Assembly (NCBI GenBank): GCA_016710525.1
Contig: JADJVQ010000012.1
Coordinates: 1 to 64,000, forward strand
DNA: 64,000 bases
DNA from: Burkholderiaceae bacterium
GTDB lineage: Bacteria > Pseudomonadota > Gammaproteobacteria > Burkholderiales > Burkholderiaceae_E
Direction of reading: 5' to 3'
Part shown: positions 7,634 to 16,284 of the stretch, one piece after another
How positions within the stretch are numbered: the stretch's first letter is position 1
How the letters are laid out: each line of letters starts with the position of its first letter
Program-made: the position numbers and the translations under genes
Notes under the pieces: generated by a model
The model's input: only the letters and a program-made list of their open reading frames with translations
The model's database searches: none
Told to the model about the DNA's origin: nothing

Positions 7634-9889
7634 TCAGAACAGATCGGCGCTGTAGTCGAGCTGGATTTGGGTGCCGGTGGTCTCGAAGGCCGCGCGCTGC
7701 TCGGCCTCGCCGTAGATCACGTAGTGGGCAATCGCGCCATTGGTGCGGCTGCCCAGGAAGTCGGCGATGTGGCCGTTGACGTAGGCGGCCACGTCGGGGT
7801 TGTCGCTCAGGTAGCGGTTGCCGTCGAACCGGTCGAAGGCCGGGCCGGCGCTGCGTCCTTCCCAGACGCCGAACTTGTTGTAGTGCATGAACAGCGTCGC
7901 GTCGTCCAGGGCCAGCGGGCGCAGGTCGGCCCAGCGGTTCTCGTAGTAGGTCGCATCGAACCAGCTGGTGGGCGCGCGGCCCTCGGCGGCGCCGAACTTC
8001 AGGTAGTGCTGGGCGGCGCTGGCCGCGTTCAGCGTGGGCACGAGCTCGGCGTTGTTCAGCAGGTAGAAGACCGGGTCGAACAGGAAGTCGCCTTGCCCGC
8101 CGTAGACCGGGGCGGTGGTGCGGGCCGGGGCTGTCAGCTCGAAGGTCTTGTCGGCAAAGCGCAGCTGTTCGACGGCCGCGAGGGTGTCGGTGCCTTCGGC
8201 GCCGGTGGTGTTGGTCACGCGCCAGCCGGCGCCGATGTGGTCGACATGAAAACGTGTGCTGGTGCCGGTGTAGGCGGCCACGTCGCGCCCGGTGCCACCG
8301 TCCAGCGAGTCGTTGCCGGCGCCGCCGGTGAGGGTGTCGTCGCCGGCCAGGCCGATCAGCGCGTCATTGCCGCTGGCGCCCAGCAGCACATCCGCGGCGG
8401 CCCCGCCGGTGTGGGTCTGGCCGCTCGTTGCGAGCACCTGCGCCTTGATCGCGTAGCCGCTGGTGTCGCCGCTGGCCCCGCCGTTGCCATAGCTGCGGTC
8501 GTCCCAGACGACGGCCAGGTTGCCGGCGCCGATCGCCAGGATCTGCGCGCTGTCCTGGTAGCCGGCGGTGGCCGTATTGACCGAGATCTCGGCGCCGCTC
8601 TTCTGACCGTCGGCGCTGAAGATCTGCGCGCGCACCTCCTCGTAGCCGGTCACCCAGCTGACCGCGAAACGGCCATCGTCCAGCGCGGTCAGGCGCGGGC
8701 TCGCCTGCCAGCCGCTGGTGGCGTCGCTGAGCAGCAGTTCGGTGCCCACGCGCGCGCCGGCCGCGGTGAAGATCTGCGCATTGACGTCCTGCGCCTGGTA
8801 GTAGTCGGGCGTCCAGTTCTCCCAGGCCACGACGAAGCCGCCATTGGCCAGCGCGACGGTGCGCGCGTTCTGCTGGTAGAGCTCGGTCTGGGTGTTGACG
8901 AGCATCTCGGTGCCGATCTTGGCGCCGGCGGCGTCGAAGACCTGCGCCTTGATGCTGTTGTTGCTGTTGTCGCCGGTCGCGCCGCCCGGTCCCTTGTTGT
9001 CGTCGGTCCAGGTGATGACGTAACCGCCACCGGTCAGCGCGGTGATGCGCTGATCCTTCTGTGCCGAGAAGCTGGTGCCGGTGCCTCCGGCGTTGACCAG
9101 GATCTGCCCGCCGCGTGCGGCGCCGGCAGCCGTGTAGACCTGGGTATAGATGTCTTCGACGCTGTAGTGGCCGTCCTGCCAGGTCACCGCCATGTCGCCG
9201 TTGGCCAGCGCGGCGATCTGCGGCGCCCACTGGTACTTGCCCGGCACCGTGATCTCGCCGCCGACCTTCGCGCCGGTCGCGTCGAAGCGCTGGATCTTGG
9301 TGCCCGGGAAATTGCCGTTGGTGACGTAGGCGCTCTCGTCCCATCCGACGTTGAAGTCCGAGAACGCGATCGCGAATCCGCCATTGGCCATCGGCACGAT
9401 CTGCTGGGCCGTCTGCGAGATCCAGGTGGTCGTGTTGACGCGGATCTCGCTGCCGATGCGGGTGCCGTCGGCGCTGAACAGCTGCGCCTTGACGGCCTTG
9501 CCGCTGTCGTCGCCGCCCGCGCCGCCCACGCCCAGGCTGCCGTTGTGGTCACCGTAGCTGAAGAAGTCCCAGCCGTCGGTCCAGGTGACCACGAAGTTGC
9601 CGTTGCTCAGGCCGGCGACCTTCGGATCCTGCTGCCAGCCGATGATGGCCGAGTTGGCGAGCAGCTCGGGCCCGAGCTTCGCACCGTTGGCGGCGAACAC
9701 CTGCGCCTTGACCGCCGAGGCCGAGTCGTCGCCGGTGGCGCCGCCCAGCCCGTGGCTGTCCCAGTCGACCCAGGTGACGACGAAACCGCCATTGGCCAGG
9801 CGTGCCATCTGGACGCTGTTCTGGTCGCCGTCGGTGGCGCTGTTGACCAGGATTTCGGTGCCGATCCTGACGGCGGAGCTGACGGTCAT
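7634..9889 (-). CDS. Large repeat-containing RTX-like secreted protein
   Basis: The 751-residue protein starts at ATG 9889 (ribosome site GGAGACC just upstream). It is built from about eight repeats of 60-70 residues, each with a core like LANGGFVVTW followed by QVFxAxGAKxGxExLVNT; these look like beta-propeller or adhesin-type repeats. Around residues 510-545 are RTX-type Ca-binding nonapeptides (GNDALIGLAGDDTLTGGAGN). The C-terminal ~150 residues hold three FDPVFYLLNNAEL/HYLKFGAAEGR-type repeats. There is no Sec signal peptide, so type I secretion is likely, but no exporter genes are in the window. Role in adhesion or matrix binding is inferred. It is divergent from the lipase-like gene at 10151. 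Confidence 0.75.
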   Translation of the reverse strand: MTVSSAVRIGTEILVNSATDGDQNSVQMARLANGGFVVTWVDWDSHGLGGATGDDSASAVKAQVFAANGAKLGPELLANSAIIGWQQDPKVAGLSNGNFVVTWTDGWDFFSYGDHNGSLGVGGAGGDDSGKAVKAQLFSADGTRIGSEIRVNTTTWISQTAQQIVPMANGGFAIAFSDFNVGWDESAYVTNGNFPGTKIQRFDATGAKVGGEITVPGKYQWAPQIAALANGDMAVTWQDGHYSVEDIYTQVYTAAGAARGGQILVNAGGTGTSFSAQKDQRITALTGGGYVITWTDDNKGPGGATGDNSNNSIKAQVFDAAGAKIGTEMLVNTQTELYQQNARTVALANGGFVVAWENWTPDYYQAQDVNAQIFTAAGARVGTELLLSDATSGWQASPRLTALDDGRFAVSWVTGYEEVRAQIFSADGQKSGAEISVNTATAGYQDSAQILAIGAGNLAVVWDDRSYGNGGASGDTSGYAIKAQVLATSGQTHTGGAAADVLLGASGNDALIGLAGDDTLTGGAGNDSLDGGTGRDVAAYTGTSTRFHVDHIGAGWRVTNTTGAEGTDTLAAVEQLRFADKTFELTAPARTTAPVYGGQGDFLFDPVFYLLNNAELVPTLNAASAAQHYLKFGAAEGRAPTSWFDATYYENRWADLRPLALDDATLFMHYNKFGVWEGRSAGPAFDRFDGNRYLSDNPDVAAYVNGHIADFLGSRTNGAIAHYVIYGEAEQRAAFETTGTQIQLDYSADLF

Positions 9890-10150
9890 GGAGGGTCTCC
9901 GTTCGTTGAGGTTCCTGATGACACGGCCCGTCTGCGGCACTGGCATCATCGTTTTCATCAGTCTGAAATCGCCTGCTGTCAGTTGCATTGCGAATCGTCA
10001 GGACCCTGGCCGGGCGGAATAGAGCGATCACTCGAATTCGCTTCGCGCCGGCCAGCGGACGGCTGGCGACCGCCAGACGCTGCTGGTCGCAAGGCGGGGG
10101 CCGCGGGCCGCGCCGGCGTCACGATCGGCTCTCTTTCAAGGAGAAACCCG

Positions 10151-11263
10151 ATGACCGCCAAGCCCGTGACCGCCCTGCGCCGATGGACCGCACGGATCGC
10201 CCCGGCCCTGCTGATGGCCGGCGCGCTTTGCGCCGCACTGCCTGCGGCGCGCGCCGCCGAGCCGGCGCCCTTCAACGCCGGCATGCGGATGGGCGCGATC
10301 CCGTACCGCCAGGTCAGCATGCCGATCGCCCTGACCTACCCGACGCGCTCCGAAGCCGCGTTGCGTGACTTCGGCCCCTACCGGATGACGATTGCCATGG
10401 GCGCGTCCGCCGCGCCGGCACCCGCGGCCGGCTGGCCGGTGGTGTTCGTCTCGCACGGCACCGGCGGCAGCCTGCTCGGGCATGCCGACATGGTCGCGGC
10501 ACTGGCCCGGGCCGGGTATGTGGTCGTGATGCTCGAACACCCGGGCGACAACTATCGCGATCGTTCCCTGGTTGCCGACGCCCGATACTTTAGCGAGCGC
10601 CCGGCGCAGCTGCGGGCGCTGCTGCAGGCCTTTCTCGACCGTGACGGCGCGGCAGGGGCTGCTGCCGGTGGCCTGCTGGGCGATCTGCGCATCGATGCCT
10701 CGCGGGTGGCGCTGATCGGACATTCGGCCGGCGGCTACACGGCGGCGGTGGTGGCCGGTGCGAGCGGCAATGTGCAGCGCGTGATCGATCACTGCGCCGC
10801 GAACGCTGGCGCCGATCCGATGTGCGCACTGGCCGATCCGAATGTGTCGGTCGCCCCTGGCATGGCGGGACCGCGCTACCAGCTGGCGGCCGACGCGCCG
10901 ATGCCGGCGAGCGCCGCCGATCCGCGGGTGCGGGCAGCGATCCTGCTGGCGCCGCTGACCGTGCCCTTGCAGCCCGAGTCATTGGGCTCGCTGCGCCCGG
11001 CCCTGATGGTGATCACCGCGGCCGCTGACGAGCTGCTGGTGCCGCGCTTTCATGGCGCGCCCTGGGCGGCGATGGCGCCGCGCGCGACGCTGCAGGTCGA
11101 GCCCCGCGCCGGGCACTACTCGTTCATGACCTCGCTGCCCGCCGAACGCCGCGCGATGCTGGCCCAGGCCGGCACCGATCCGGCGGGGTTCGAGCGCGAA
11201 CCGTTCCAGCGTGAACTGGCGGCACGGATCATCAGGTTCCTGGATCGCAGCACCGGGCGGTGA
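10151..11263 (+). CDS. Secreted alpha/beta hydrolase, PAF-acetylhydrolase/dienelactone hydrolase-like
   Basis: A 370-residue protein with a Sec signal peptide (RRWTARIAPALLMAGALCAA, cleavage near ARAAE). The alpha/beta-hydrolase core shows the oxyanion strand VVFVSHGTGGSLLGHADM, the nucleophile elbow ALIGHSAGGYTAA (Ser in GHSAGG), an acid-containing strand ALMVITAAADELLVP and the catalytic-histidine region RAGHYSFM. The arrangement resembles the plasma PAF-acetylhydrolase branch of bacterial lipases and dienelactone hydrolases, which act on short-chain esters in the periplasm. ATG 10151 follows AAGGAG. It stands alone, divergent from the RTX-like gene; the substrate is unknown. Confidence 0.82.
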   Translation: MTAKPVTALRRWTARIAPALLMAGALCAALPAARAAEPAPFNAGMRMGAIPYRQVSMPIALTYPTRSEAALRDFGPYRMTIAMGASAAPAPAAGWPVVFVSHGTGGSLLGHADMVAALARAGYVVVMLEHPGDNYRDRSLVADARYFSERPAQLRALLQAFLDRDGAAGAAAGGLLGDLRIDASRVALIGHSAGGYTAAVVAGASGNVQRVIDHCAANAGADPMCALADPNVSVAPGMAGPRYQLAADAPMPASAADPRVRAAILLAPLTVPLQPESLGSLRPALMVITAAADELLVPRFHGAPWAAMAPRATLQVEPRAGHYSFMTSLPAERRAMLAQAGTDPAGFEREPFQRELAARIIRFLDRSTGR

Positions 11264-11302
11264 CGCGGGTGCGCAGGTCCGGCGTCGGCGCGCCGGCGTT
11301 CC

Positions 11303-12277
11303 TCAGTGCAGCGAGGGCCGCTTGAGCAGGTCGTTGCGATCGACCGAGAGCAGTTCGCGCCGCTGCACATCGCCCTCGCGCGCGAGCGTCAGCGGGATTC
11401 GGGTGCCGGCCGGGCCGAGCTGCCAGACCGCGCGCAGGAACGAGGCCAGTGTGCTCACCCGCTTGCCGGCGACATCGATGATCAGATCGGCCTGACGCAC
11501 GCCGGCCTTCTCGGCCGGCCCGCCGGCGGCCACGCCGCCCACCATCAGCTGGCCCTCGGCCTCGCCGGCATACATGCCCAGCCAGGGCCGCGGCAGGAAG
11601 CCGGATCGCCCGGTGGTGAGCAGGTCTTCGAGGATGGGTTCGAGCAGGTCGATGGGGACCGCCATGTTGCCCTGGACGGTGCGTCCTTCGAGGGCTTCCT
11701 GCACGAGCAGGGAGCCCACGCCGATCAGCTGGCCTTCTTCGTTGACCAGTGCGGCGCCGCTCCATTCCGGATGGGCGGGCGACGTGAACAGCGCCTCTTC
11801 GAGCAGGTATTCCCAGTAGCCGGCGAATTCGCGCTTGTCGGACAGTTTGGCCTGCAGCGCGTGGCGCCGTCCGCCGTGGCCGACGACGAGGATCTTGTCG
11901 CCGCGCCGCGCGGCGACGGCGCTGCCGCGCGCCAGTGCCGGCGCGCCCAGAGAGCCCAGGGCGCGGATCAGGCCGAAGCCGGTCGCCTGGTCGTAGGCCA
12001 GCGGATAACCGGGCACGACGACGCCCCGGTTGCTGGTGAGCCAGATGGTCCGCGCTTCGGTGATCAGGTAGCCGATAGTGAGGACGATGCCGTCCTCGCG
12101 GATCACGATCCCGTTGCCGCCGCGCTCGGTACCGAGGGTCTGGGCCGTGAAGGCGTCTTCGGGAACTTCGGCGCGAATAGCGACCATCGCGTCGAAGACT
12201 CTTTCGAGATCGAAGCGCTGCTCAGCCTGCTTGGGCTGCAAGTCCTCTGGGAAGGACCAATCTTCGGTGCCGGACAT
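11303..12277 (-). CDS. S1C (DegP/HtrA-like) trypsin-fold protein with PDZ domain, apparently non-catalytic
   Basis: The 324-residue protein has the order of an HtrA protease: a two-barrel trypsin domain (about 25-210) and a PDZ domain (about 220-310, WLGMYAGEAEGQLMVGGVAA and KAGVRQADLIIDVAGKRV). The catalytic sites are changed. The histidine region that normally reads GHVVTN here reads IGYLITEA without His, and the GNSGGPL serine motif is EWSGAAL. No signal peptide is present, so it is probably cytoplasmic. It may act as a binding or scaffold protein rather than a protease. It is transcribed in the same direction as the chemoreceptor gene upstream (12368-14656), 90 bases away. Confidence 0.75.
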   Translation of the reverse strand: MSGTEDWSFPEDLQPKQAEQRFDLERVFDAMVAIRAEVPEDAFTAQTLGTERGGNGIVIREDGIVLTIGYLITEARTIWLTSNRGVVVPGYPLAYDQATGFGLIRALGSLGAPALARGSAVAARRGDKILVVGHGGRRHALQAKLSDKREFAGYWEYLLEEALFTSPAHPEWSGAALVNEEGQLIGVGSLLVQEALEGRTVQGNMAVPIDLLEPILEDLLTTGRSGFLPRPWLGMYAGEAEGQLMVGGVAAGGPAEKAGVRQADLIIDVAGKRVSTLASFLRAVWQLGPAGTRIPLTLAREGDVQRRELLSVDRNDLLKRPSLH

Positions 12278-12367
12278 GGACCCAGTGTAAGGGATTTGTC
12301 GTCCCTGCTCGATCCGGTGCTGTGGCCGACCGCCGGGACGGCACGTCGCGGCGGCCCTGCCGGCGCC

Positions 12368-14656
12368 TCAGAACCGGCCGAATCTCCCTTCGTCGACGCC
12401 GCCCGAGTCGCGCGCACGCGGGCGCGCCGCAGGCTCGTGACGGGGGCCGCGTGCCGGCGGCGCGGGATGCGGGCTGTCGGCCGAGGCCTGGCGGGACGTG
12501 CCGCCGATCGGCGTGCCACGCTGGGATCGGCTGCGCTGATACTGCCGTCCGAGGCTGAAGAAGGCCATCATCTCCTGCAGCTGCGCCGCCTGCCCGGTCA
12601 TTTCCTCGGCCGTGGCCGAAAGCTCCTCGGAAGCCGAGGCGTTCTGCTGGGTCGCGGTGTTCAAGTGGCTCATCGCGCGGGTGATCTGGTTGACGCCCGC
12701 CGCCTGCTCGCCGGAGGCCGCCGAGATCTCCTGCACCAGTTCGCTGGTCTTGTTGATCGTAGGCACCATCTGCGAGAGCACCTGTCCCGCCTGCTCGGCC
12801 ATCTGCACGCTCGAGGTGGCCAGCTGCCCGATCTCGTGCGCGGCGACCTGGCTGCGTTCGGCGAGCTTGCGCACCTCGGCGGCGACCACCGCGAACCCTT
12901 TGCCGTGGTCCCCCGCGCGCGCCGCTTCGATCGCCGCGTTCAGCGCCAGCAGGTTCGTCTGGTAGGCGATGTCGTCGATGATCGAAATTTTGGTGGCGAT
13001 CGACTTCATCGCTTCGACCGTCCGGGTCACGGCTTCGCCGCCGGCGACGGCTTCCTTGGCGGCCTTCGCGGCCATTGCGTCCGTGACATTGGCGTTCTCG
13101 GAGTTCTGCTTGACCGAGGCGGCCATCTGCTGCAGCGAAGCCGTTGTCTCTTCCACGCTGGCGGCTTGTTCGGAAGCCGACTGCGACAGCGACAACGAGG
13201 TGCTCGACACCTGACCGGCGGCCGAGGTCAGGGCATCGGCCGCCGAATTCACATCGGCGATCGTGGTGCCGAGCTGGCTGACCATGCGATTGACATCGGT
13301 CTGGAGCTGCTCGAAGACGCCTTCGAAGCGGCCGGTCAGCTCGGCGCTCAGGTCGCCCTGGGCGATCCGGTTCAAGGCCTGCGAGACCTCGGCCAGGGTC
13401 TCTTCGGTGGTGCCGAAGAGTTTGTTCATGTGTTCGCCGAGCACACGATAGAAGCCTTCGCTGCGCTCGGCGTCGAGCCGGCGCGTGAAGTCGCCGCTTG
13501 CGGCCGCCTGGACCAGCTCGGTGATCTCCTTTTCGGCGCGAACCTCGGCCGTGCGGTCGACCCACTCGAGCACCGCGCCGGCGCGCGCGCCCTTGGCGTC
13601 GACGATGGGCGAGGCGATCAGCCGGATGCTGTGCGGTCCGAACAGGACGTTGGCGCGATGCGCTTGCTTCATCCCTTCGACAATGCTGCGCTGGTGGTGC
13701 GGATTGCGGTGGAAGACATCGAAGTGCGAGCCGACGATCCGGTTGACGTCGAAGCTGGGCACCACGCCGCGCAGGTCGCTCTCGATGCGCCTGAGCAGCG
13801 TGACGACCGATTTGTTCGCATACCGGATGAAGCCCTCGTTATCGGCGATCATCACCGCGCTGGGCACGTCGTCCAGGGCCAGGCGGATGCGGGCATTCTC
13901 GAGCGCAATCGCGGCGTTGGCGCGCAAGTGCACGCGCAGCTCGTCCAGCGTGGAGCTGACGAAGGCATGCCGGCCCGGCAGCGGGCTCATTGGCGCGTCG
14001 TGATTGCCTGCGCCCATGGCCGCGACCACCGCCATGGCCTCGCGCTGGGCACACAGGTGTCCACCCACCATGGCGTTAATGCCGCCGGCCAGGGTCTTGA
14101 AGGCGCCGGGCAGTCGTGCCGGATCGGCGGTCGCGTCGATGTCGCCGGCCGCGTGGGCTTGCGCCATCCGGTCGAACTCGGCAATCACCGCGTTCAGGCT
14201 GGCGCGCACGGTCTCGAGGCCATCGGCGAGCGGCCGATGACCTTCGGGCAGTGCCGGTGCGGACTCGTCGAGCTGCCCGTCGGCCAGGCGGATCAGCGAC
14301 TGCGTGAGGGTCCGCACGATACCGGCCTGCGCGCCCGCGAGCGCATTGACGGCACTGGCAATCCGCGCGAAGTCGCCGCCGGGCGTGCGGGTCTCCAGGA
14401 TCGTGTCGAGTTCGCCGCGCGCATGGGCGTGCGAAAGCTCGACGACGTCTTTGCCCAGGCCCTGCAGGCTGTCGAGCAGCCGATTCAGCAGGTGGGCGGT
14501 GCCGCCCAGGTCGGCGGGAAGCGCGGCCGGGTCGGCACGCCGGGTGAAGTCGCCCGAGACGGCGGCGAGCAGGACCTGCTGGAACTGCTGGTCGATCCGG
14601 CGAACGAGTGCTGCTTCATCCCGTTCAGCCTGCCGGCGCGTCTTGATCACGAACAT
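12368..14656 (-). CDS. Soluble methyl-accepting chemotaxis protein with PAS domain
   Basis: About 762 residues without transmembrane segments. The N-terminal half carries HAMP-like repeats (QVLLAAVSGDFTRRADPAAL; later VQAAASGDFTRRLDAE). A PAS domain follows (about 255-380: NARIRLALDDVPSAVMIADN), then a second HAMP-like piece and the MCP signalling domain (about 480-715). The conserved hairpin tip IDDIAYQTNLLALNAAIEAA is present, followed by RAGDHGKGFAVVAAEVRKLA. An Arg/Pro-rich tail ends the protein, without a CheR-docking pentapeptide. It would pass a cytoplasmic signal, perhaps redox or energy state, to CheA. ATG 14656 is preferred because GAGGA lies 9 bases upstream; a GTG at 14662 also fits. 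Confidence 0.88.
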   Translation of the reverse strand: MFVIKTRRQAERDEAALVRRIDQQFQQVLLAAVSGDFTRRADPAALPADLGGTAHLLNRLLDSLQGLGKDVVELSHAHARGELDTILETRTPGGDFARIASAVNALAGAQAGIVRTLTQSLIRLADGQLDESAPALPEGHRPLADGLETVRASLNAVIAEFDRMAQAHAAGDIDATADPARLPGAFKTLAGGINAMVGGHLCAQREAMAVVAAMGAGNHDAPMSPLPGRHAFVSSTLDELRVHLRANAAIALENARIRLALDDVPSAVMIADNEGFIRYANKSVVTLLRRIESDLRGVVPSFDVNRIVGSHFDVFHRNPHHQRSIVEGMKQAHRANVLFGPHSIRLIASPIVDAKGARAGAVLEWVDRTAEVRAEKEITELVQAAASGDFTRRLDAERSEGFYRVLGEHMNKLFGTTEETLAEVSQALNRIAQGDLSAELTGRFEGVFEQLQTDVNRMVSQLGTTIADVNSAADALTSAAGQVSSTSLSLSQSASEQAASVEETTASLQQMAASVKQNSENANVTDAMAAKAAKEAVAGGEAVTRTVEAMKSIATKISIIDDIAYQTNLLALNAAIEAARAGDHGKGFAVVAAEVRKLAERSQVAAHEIGQLATSSVQMAEQAGQVLSQMVPTINKTSELVQEISAASGEQAAGVNQITRAMSHLNTATQQNASASEELSATAEEMTGQAAQLQEMMAFFSLGRQYQRSRSQRGTPIGGTSRQASADSPHPAPPARGPRHEPAARPRARDSGGVDEGRFGRF

Positions 14657-14788
14657 GTCCACAGTTCCTCGGGGAAGTTTGAAGGGGCTGGAGGAGCCAC
14701 TCCCGAGGATGACATTCGTGGTGAATTCTTGATCGCCGGAACAGTCGGGGAAATGGGGCGTAATTCTCCCGCCGGTCAGCCGGCAGTC

Positions 14789-15244
14789 TTACAGTCGGCT
14801 CATCGACAGCATCCGGCGCTCGGTGCTGTCGCGCAGTTCGGTCCATATGGCGGCCAGCAGCACCTGGGCCGCCGGTGTCGGCTCGGCTTCGGCCCACGCC
14901 TGCAGCCGGATCAGCAGCGCGCGCAGGTGATGATTGTCGGCGTCCAGCCGGCTCACGCGCAGGTCATCCAGGTCCGACCCGTCCGCGGCTCCGGCCAGCG
15001 CCGTCGCCAGGTCGGGCTCGCGAGGCCGCACGAGCGCGGCCGCCTGGCCGAAGATCCGGCGCAGCGCCTGGTTCTCCTGCACGCGGCGCGCGGCGGCACG
15101 GTCGAATTCTTCTCCGACAGCCCCGAGCAGCGCGGCGGATCGCAGCAGCTGCTCGCTCAGGTAGGTGTCGCCGAGCGCGGGCGCGACCTCGCGCGAGATG
15201 AGTCCGGACACGGCGGCCAGCACCGTGGACACTTCAGGTTTCAT
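14789..15244 (-). CDS. Conserved hypothetical protein of the phosphotransferase unit
   Basis: A 151-residue, largely helical cytoplasmic protein starting at ATG 15244, rich in Ala, Leu, Arg and Glu (VSTVLAAVSGLISREVAPAL, LSEQLLRSAALLGAVGEEFD, ALRRIFGQAAALV). It contains no catalytic motif that I recognise. Its ATGA overlaps the stop of the aminoglycoside-phosphotransferase-like gene, so it is translated with it. The three-gene order (lipocalin-like protein, phosphotransferase, this protein) suggests an accessory role in the same pathway. Confidence 0.65.
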   Translation of the reverse strand: MKPEVSTVLAAVSGLISREVAPALGDTYLSEQLLRSAALLGAVGEEFDRAAARRVQENQALRRIFGQAAALVRPREPDLATALAGAADGSDLDDLRVSRLDADNHHLRALLIRLQAWAEAEPTPAAQVLLAAIWTELRDSTERRMLSMSRL

Positions 15245-16284
15245 GGCAGATGCCCCATCAGTTCCAGCACCGCGCGATCCTGGCTGTTGGACAGCATCCA
15301 CGCGGCGAACGCCATCAACAGGTCGGAGTTGTCGCCGCTCTCGAAAGCGCGCGCCGCGCTCAGCCAGATGGCCTGGCCTTTGATGCACGAGAAGAGTTCC
15401 CACCAGTGCAGCGCGGTCGGGTCGGCCCGCAGGCCGCTGGCCTGTTCCCACCAGCCGATGGCCTGCTGGCGGCTCGCCAGTCCGCCGACCAGCGCATTGT
15501 TCTGGAATCGCCAGGACCGGTTCATGCCCCAGGCCAGGTCTTCCAGGGGGTCACCCAGATGGACCATTTCCCAGTCGAGAATGGCGCGGATGTCGCCTTG
15601 CGGATCGAACAGGAAATTGCCGGTCCGATAGTCGCCGTGCACGATGGCGATCCTCTGGGCCGGCGCCGGTGGATGGGCGACCAGCCAGCGGATCGCCGCC
15701 TGCGCGATCGGTTGTGGCTCTAGGGCATCGCGCCCGATCACCCCGCTCCAGTGGTCGAGTTCGCGGCGCCACGCGTCGGCGGGCGCCACCGGTTCGAGCA
15801 CCGAGGCCATCGCGGCCGGATCCTTCGTCGCGATGCGCCCGAGGATCGTCCATTTCTGCCGTGCGATCCGTTCGTGGTGGGCTCGAAACGGCTCGGCCAT
15901 CAGGCGTGCGGGCCCCGACTGGCAGCCGGTGATCTCCTGCATCACGAAGAAGGGATGGCCCAGCGCATCGGGCGCCTCCTCGAGCCACAAAGCCTCGGGC
16001 ACCGGCACGTCGCTGCGGGCGAAGGCCTGGAACGCGGCGAATTCGACCCGTCGTTCGGTGTCGATCAGGCTGGCGCTGGGATCGCGGCGCAGGATCAGCG
16101 GTCTCGACCGCGACCTGCCGCCGTGGTCCTCGTGCAGCATGAAGCGCCAGGTTTCGCGCGAGGCGCCGCCGAAGATCCGGCGCAAGCCACTTACCCGAAC
16201 GGTGCCCGGGTGCGCCAGGCGGGTGCGGCAGTAGTCGGCCAGGCGGTCCGCGAGCGCCGGATCGGAATTGTCAGCGGGCGCCAT
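15241..16284 (-). CDS. Phosphotransferase family protein (APH-like kinase fold)
   Basis: The 347-residue protein has the aminoglycoside phosphotransferase/choline kinase fold. The nucleotide-binding N-lobe includes GLRRIFGGASRETWRFML. The catalytic loop is IVHGDYRTGNFLFDP (Asp base and Asn metal ligand), followed by AILDWEMVHLGDPLEDLAW, the equivalent of the DFG motif. Members with an HGDYRTGN loop are commonly linked to acyl-CoA dehydrogenases and hydroxyacyl metabolism rather than antibiotic resistance; the substrate here is unknown. The gene overlaps its upstream neighbour by 14 bases and its downstream neighbour by 4, which marks a tight operon. Confidence 0.82.
   Translation of the reverse strand: MAPADNSDPALADRLADYCRTRLAHPGTVRVSGLRRIFGGASRETWRFMLHEDHGGRSRSRPLILRRDPSASLIDTERRVEFAAFQAFARSDVPVPEALWLEEAPDALGHPFFVMQEITGCQSGPARLMAEPFRAHHERIARQKWTILGRIATKDPAAMASVLEPVAPADAWRRELDHWSGVIGRDALEPQPIAQAAIRWLVAHPPAPAQRIAIVHGDYRTGNFLFDPQGDIRAILDWEMVHLGDPLEDLAWGMNRSWRFQNNALVGGLASRQQAIGWWEQASGLRADPTALHWWELFSCIKGQAIWLSAARAFESGDNSDLLMAFAAWMLSNSQDRAVLELMGHLP

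Noticed and set aside
7667..10150. Long plus-strand open frame opposite the RTX-like gene, joined to the hydrolase frame
   Set aside because: It mirrors codons of the minus-strand gene; the hydrolase has its own ribosome site and signal peptide at 10151.
11306..15631. A 1441-codon plus-strand open frame
   Set aside because: It is antisense to the S1C protein, the chemoreceptor, the hypothetical protein and part of the phosphotransferase, all with clear domains. Its composition (Arg/Gly/His/Gln-rich) is that of a GC-rich shadow frame.
15241..16284. Aminoglycoside resistance gene
   Set aside because: The fold matches, but the HGDYRTGN type and operon context are those of metabolic phosphotransferases.
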